A DNA stretch of 5,277 bases from Actinomycetes bacterium. GTDB taxonomy: Bacteria > Actinomycetota > Acidimicrobiia > Acidimicrobiales > Bog-793. The notes below the pieces were generated by a model. The model ran no database searches, was not told the origin of the DNA, and saw nothing but the letters and a program-made list of their open reading frames with translations. The position numbers and the translations under genes were made by a program. This document shows, one piece after another, positions 5,013-5,277 of this stretch (positions within the stretch are counted from its first letter, which is position 1; every line of letters starts with the position of its first letter). The stretch lies in contig JAJYGM010000459.1 of the NCBI GenBank assembly GCA_021785095.1, forward strand, positions 1-5,277, written 5' to 3'.

Positions 5013-5277
5013 ATGCGGCGCCTGGCAGCGCCCTGGCGACACCGCGTCGAGCGCACGCGGACGCGGCGCGGCGAGTCCGCCGTGGCTGACGAACGGCGCG
5101 GATCTCGTGCGTGGGCCGTCCTTGCAGTCGCCCTCGCGCTCATGGCCCTCGTGACGGCGCTCACTTCGACCCCCGGTCGCAGCAGCCCGGCCGTGCTCGA
5201 GCGTCCCGCCCGGAGCGCGGCACTTGCACCGCGCACACGAAGAGATGGCGCGGACCTCCCTGGCGGCAGCGCCAGCG
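5013..5277 (+). CDS. Single-pass membrane protein, 3' end missing
   Basis: An open frame runs from ATG 5013 to the end of the window (88 codons and one base) with no stop, so the gene is cut by the window edge. A ribosome binding site, GAGGGG (5002-5007), lies 5 bases before the ATG. The first 32 residues are strongly basic (MRRLAAPWRHRVERTRTRR). A hydrophobic segment follows (AWAVLAVALALMALVTAL, 33-50), then a Pro/Ala/Arg/Ser-rich region typical of an extracellular linker. The basic side would stay in the cytoplasm, so the missing C-terminal part should lie outside the cell. No lipobox is present. In-frame starts upstream (4923, 4974) are less likely because third-position G/C drops sharply before 5013. 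It follows the sigma-like gene in the same direction by 145 bp. The function cannot be told from this fragment. Confidence 0.68.
   Translation, partial: MRRLAAPWRHRVERTRTRRGESAVADERRGSRAWAVLAVALALMALVTALTSTPGRSSPAVLERPARSAALAPRTRRDGADLPGGSAS

Noticed and set aside
3334..5154. 606-codon plus-strand open frame through the minus operon and sigma-like gene
   Set aside because: It runs antisense to two genes and in a different frame from the sigma-like gene; its sequence is Arg/Pro/Ala-rich filler.
4955..5236. Minus-strand 93-codon frame at the right end
   Set aside because: It is antisense to the membrane protein frame from 5013, which has a ribosome binding site, a membrane segment and better codon bias.

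Overview
The window is very GC-rich, roughly 70% by eye. Its real genes use mostly G or C in the third codon position. Several starts have an actinobacterial-type -10 box (TANNNT) only 7-10 bases upstream and no Shine-Dalgarno sequence, which points to leaderless mRNAs. A CHAP-type wall hydrolase and a sigma-like regulator also fit a high-GC actinobacterium. The class cannot be fixed from the sequence; Acidimicrobiia-like lineages are a guess.

Layout from left to right. (1) Minus strand: a complete tRNA-Val(TAC) gene at 24-99, with an inositol-monophosphatase-family gene (213-968) upstream of it on the same strand. (2) A 133-bp divergent promoter region (969-1101). (3) Plus strand: an unrecognised acidic protein (1102-1659) whose stop overlaps the start of a small lipoprotein gene (1656-2117), then 315 bp with no convincing gene, then a membrane-anchored or secreted CHAP-domain protein (about 2433-3200). 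(4) Minus strand: a two-gene operon of unrecognised proteins (3554-3946 followed by 3205-3549), converging on the CHAP gene with only 4 bp between the stops. (5) A 48-bp divergent region (3947-3994) with a perfect 15-bp palindrome. (6) Plus strand: a sigma-70-like helix-turn-helix protein (3995-4867), then a 145-bp gap and a single-pass membrane protein gene (5013 onward) that runs off the end.

Two themes are visible. The lipoprotein, CHAP hydrolase and terminal membrane protein are envelope products. The sigma-like gene shares a short palindromic control region with an operon of unknown function, which suggests local regulation. Both ideas are inferences from layout. I see no CRISPR array, insertion sequence, phage gene or attachment site.
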